Shown here in pieces: positions 61,301 to 64,000 of a stretch of DNA of 64,000 nucleotides. Position 1 is the first letter of the stretch; every line of letters starts with the position of its first letter. Made by a program: the position numbers and the translations under genes. The notes beneath the pieces were generated by a model. It saw nothing but the letters and a program-made list of their open reading frames with translations, was not told the DNA's origin and made no database searches. The DNA lies in the NCBI GenBank assembly GCA_002900995.3, contig CM035310.1, positions 1,848,138 to 1,912,137 on the forward strand. Direction: 5' to 3'. This stretch comes from Ganoderma boninense (lineage: Eukaryota; Basidiomycota; Agaricomycetes; Polyporales; Polyporaceae).

Positions 61301-63687
61301 GCATGCAATCCGTCACGAGCGGCCTGCAATGCGACCTCGACGTTCAGAGCTGTATTCTGCTCCGCGTGGGTACAGAAAGCAAGGGGACGATGTGCAGCAT
61401 TCTGCCGAAACCTGAGAGCTACATCGTTTATGTTGCCTGGTATACAGGCGAGTAATATTCAATCTTGTCAGCCTGAACCGCCCTGACCGATCCTATCGAA
61501 GTGGCGAGTGTAAGAACCAACGCTCAAGTCGCTCATGAAGCGGAATCCGGCCAACGAACATGCACTGTAACATCTCGTTCGGGAGCGCCACCGGGCTCTT
61601 TGGCTCCACAGTGAAGACCAAGATTGAGGTTCCAGGAGGCAGGCGCGAATATCCCCGCCGCAGTCACTCTGCTGCACGAAGGTCCCGGTGGACATCGAGA
61701 TCGGGCGATTTTCGGTCAAGTTGTTTTTCTTGACCGAACATCTCTCGCCGCTGCATACCCACCTGATACTGGCCAAAAACTGAAATTGAACCCTCGGCGG
61801 AGTCCTTATTTCGCTCATGCCCGACAATACGAAGCTCATCAGACTAGTGGTAACCGCCTTTCTGATGCTTATCATGCACCCTTCTTGGCCTTTTATTTGC
61901 CGCACTTCGTGAGAGAGCCCTTCCGCTTCCCTCGTGAAGACTCAGAGCATGCGATATCTCGTCGGTATGACGCTATTCTGACTAGCGTGCTTAGGTTCTA
62001 TCGATGAGTACATACCTGGGTTGCGAAGAGGAGCGCAGCAAGGTCTGCGCGCTGTGCCTTCAGCCAAGAAAACGGTGGGCGCCCACCCACCATGATCGAT
62101 AACTTGCACTGTAGTGGGGGAAGCCCGAAGACGACGATATCGGCAGCGGGAACGTCTTCAATCTCGCTCAGACTCTGTACGTCACTGTGGTCTTACGAGG
62201 TACGTGTTCGACGCAACGATCCCTCGTTCAGGTGTGAAGGGACGAATTGACTCATCTCCCGTGCTGCGCACCAGGCCAATACACGCCGGTCGACCCCAAT
62301 ACGTCAGTAGTCATACACAGCCCCAGGCATGCGTGTTCCCAGCAGAGTCCACGACGTACCCATGAGCATGGAGAAGTACCCCTTCCAGCAGTGATCCATC
62401 CAGTCCCCGAAGCTGAAGCTTCAAAGCTTCAACTTCAAGGCTGACATCTGCTGACATCCCCGTACCTGCCAAACGCTATTTGCCTCGCATAAATTCCCCA
62501 TATAGGCCTCCACGTCTCTCATGCCTGCGCTGATCTTATATATCTTGTGCTCCCACACCTCAAGAAGACGGAGCTCCCAATGTAGACCAAGCCTGTGCCT
62601 ATCGCTCCTGTTCCCCACTGCGATCATCCTGATCCCCACATGTATCACTGTCCTTTGTTCTCTGATATTTGCGCGTCTGGTTTACAAGTCCGCCTTTACT
62701 TAACCCATCGCCGCGCCCCGATGCCCTCTTCTCAGGTGTCTCCGTTCCGGGCTCACACGCAACGCGTGTCCTTCTTATATGCAATGACATGCCAATCAGC
62801 CAATCACCACGGAATTCGAGGCCCAAGCATCGGAAACGCGTCAAAACGGCGACGGAGGGTTCTTGTGTCTCCGCGGCGTCTCGCTGCGTGCTCGAAAGCG
62901 AGGCACCTGACGACCGCCATGCACGAAGCACGCCCTCGCCTTGTCTACTTCGATCGGTCGACGCTTCCATTCCGCCCCAGCTCCCACCACTGTGTCCCAC
63001 GAGCCTATCGACCGGCGGCGCGGCGGTCGACCCCTCGACCAGGCGAGAGCGGGAACCTCGGTTTGCCGACGGCGGCGAAATACCCGTCAGGAAAATCGAT
63101 CGCACGGAGCTCGTCGGAGTGGCACACGCACCCCCGGGTGAAAATATCGAGCGATGAACAACAACAACATTCCCGAGAGCGGACAACAACCAGGAGTGGG
63201 AAAACGCCGACTGTGCGAATGCGATTTGCGAGTGTTACAGCAGGAAAGACAACAGGTTCAAGACAGTATTATAAAGATACAGATACACATTAGGCAGGGG
63301 AAGTGCAAGGTACCGTACCGTCCGTCAGGAGGGGGCCCCCACCCCAGGTCAGCAGGTGCGGCGAGGGATGGGTGGGCTGTTGTTGTAACAGTGTATGGGG
63401 GTGTCGAGCGTGTGGTGTGGAGGGCGCGCGGAGATCTGGGCTTGCCAGACTGGCGCGAGAAGCAGCAGCACTTTTCTCTCCCTATCGTACAGCTGGCTAA
63501 GCTATCTTCGGCCTGGGTATGGTATCGTCATGTATGTAGGTGACCCGGACGGGCTGTCCGGGTGTGCCACTGTGCGTGTTGGGCGTGCGTGGCGGATCTT
63601 GGGTGGGCAACAGCAGCACCAGGTGCACATCAGCTCGCCGCAAACGCGCACGAAGCGTAGGGCTGCCGCAATGCTGTGCGTGCAAAA
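58316..63687. other. 5.4-kb region without a supported gene
   Basis: Many short frames on both strands, none with a recognisable family or a consistent splice chain. A possible exon at 60807-61040 reads IEATRRLLDSTHAQLEAASK, helix-like but unassigned. At 62595-63293 three long frames overlap on both strands, which reflects GC-rich sequence. The right end should be the 3' flank of the edge gene. I saw no transposase, reverse transcriptase or tRNA. Confidence 0.4.
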
Positions 63688-64000
63688 TTAGAAACGCGCC
63701 AGACCTTCGTCCTCCTCCGATATCGATGAGAGAGACGAGTGCCGTGAGTGCGGGCCCCGCCAAGACGCCCGGCGACCGTGTTGCGGCCCGCCGTTGCCTA
63801 TCGAAGGCATAGGCGCAGATGACGACAGGGGCGACAGAGTGGGCGATGCAGAAGGCGAGTGGGATGATGAGGTCGAGTATATGACGTTCGCCACAGGGGT
63901 ATTCGGGGTATAAGTGTATGCAGAAGGCGAGGCGAGGGAGAACGAAGTCGAGGGCGAGAAGGAGAGCGAGGACGTCGGCGCGAAGGCGGACGCGCGGGGC
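63688..64000 (-). CDS. C-terminal fragment of a Ser-rich protein (runs off the window)
   Basis: Open frame of about 104 codons continuing beyond the right edge, ending at TAA 63688-63690. It is rich in Ser, Pro, Thr and Ala (SLSFSPSTSFSLASPS), then carries RRASWRGPHSRHSSLSSIS followed by the acidic end EEDEGLARF. RRASW and RHSSLSS look like basophilic kinase sites. Function unknown; the N-terminal domains lie outside the window. Confidence 0.6.
   Translation of the reverse strand, partial: PRASAFAPTSSLSFSPSTSFSLASPSAYTYTPNTPVANVIYSTSSSHSPSASPTLSPLSSSAPMPSIGNGGPQHGRRASWRGPHSRHSSLSSISEEDEGLARF

Noticed and set aside
62595..63293. Open frames of 232, 196 and 162 residues overlapping on both strands
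   Set aside because: They overlap each other in different frames, have no family features and lie in GC-rich DNA where stops are rare.

Overview
The window is a piece of nuclear DNA from a filamentous basidiomycete, most likely an Agaricomycete. The genes are split by many short introns of about 45-70 nt with GT/AG ends. Several families are typical of that group: a DEHTD-type sesquiterpene synthase, an alcohol-oxidase-type GMC enzyme, basidiomycete seven-helix membrane proteins, and BAG and F-box proteins in their basidiomycete forms. I see no rRNA, tRNA, CRISPR array or intact transposon. All coding coordinates run from start codon to stop codon and include introns.

Layout. 0.4-2.3 kb: HxxxD acyltransferase (+). 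2.6-4.2 kb: seven-helix membrane protein (-). 5.0-12.9 kb: UTP10, a giant HEAT-repeat ribosome-biogenesis factor (-). 13.4-13.9 kb: small protein carrying one motif twice (-). 15.2-17.5 kb: amino-acid/GABA-type permease (+). 18.3-19.8 kb: Old Yellow Enzyme 1 (+). 20.3-21.4 kb: histidinol phosphatase HIS2 (-), divergent from a Zn2Cys6 regulator at 21.7-24.6 kb (+). 24.7-27.4 kb: alcohol oxidase (-). 29.5-33.3 kb: CRIB-domain PAK-like kinase with a degenerate DFG motif (+). 33.7-35.2 kb: Old Yellow Enzyme 2 (-). 38.5-39.7 kb: sesquiterpene synthase (+). 43.0-45.6 kb: second GMC oxidoreductase (-). 46.7-48.7 kb: F-box protein (+). 49.8-51.8 kb: cytochrome P450 (+). 52.1-54.1 kb: BAG-domain protein (-). 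54.9-56.5 kb: NADP-dependent double-bond reductase (+). 56.9-58.3 kb: second seven-helix protein (-). 63.7-64.0 kb: C-terminus of a Ser-rich protein running off the edge (-).

How the genes may work together. The left part is mostly housekeeping (UTP10, HIS2). From about 18 to 56 kb the window is rich in redox enzymes around one intact sesquiterpene synthase: two ene-reductases, two GMC oxidoreductases, a P450, an MDR double-bond reductase and a Zn2Cys6 regulator. This is the set expected to make and oxidise a sesquiterpene skeleton, and I read it as a candidate sesquiterpenoid cluster. That is inferred from content and proximity, not proven.

Quality caveat. At least a dozen single-base frame breaks fall inside conserved stretches of unrelated genes, including the essential UTP10. 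They look like residual sequencing errors, so genes carrying them should not be called pseudogenes without reads.
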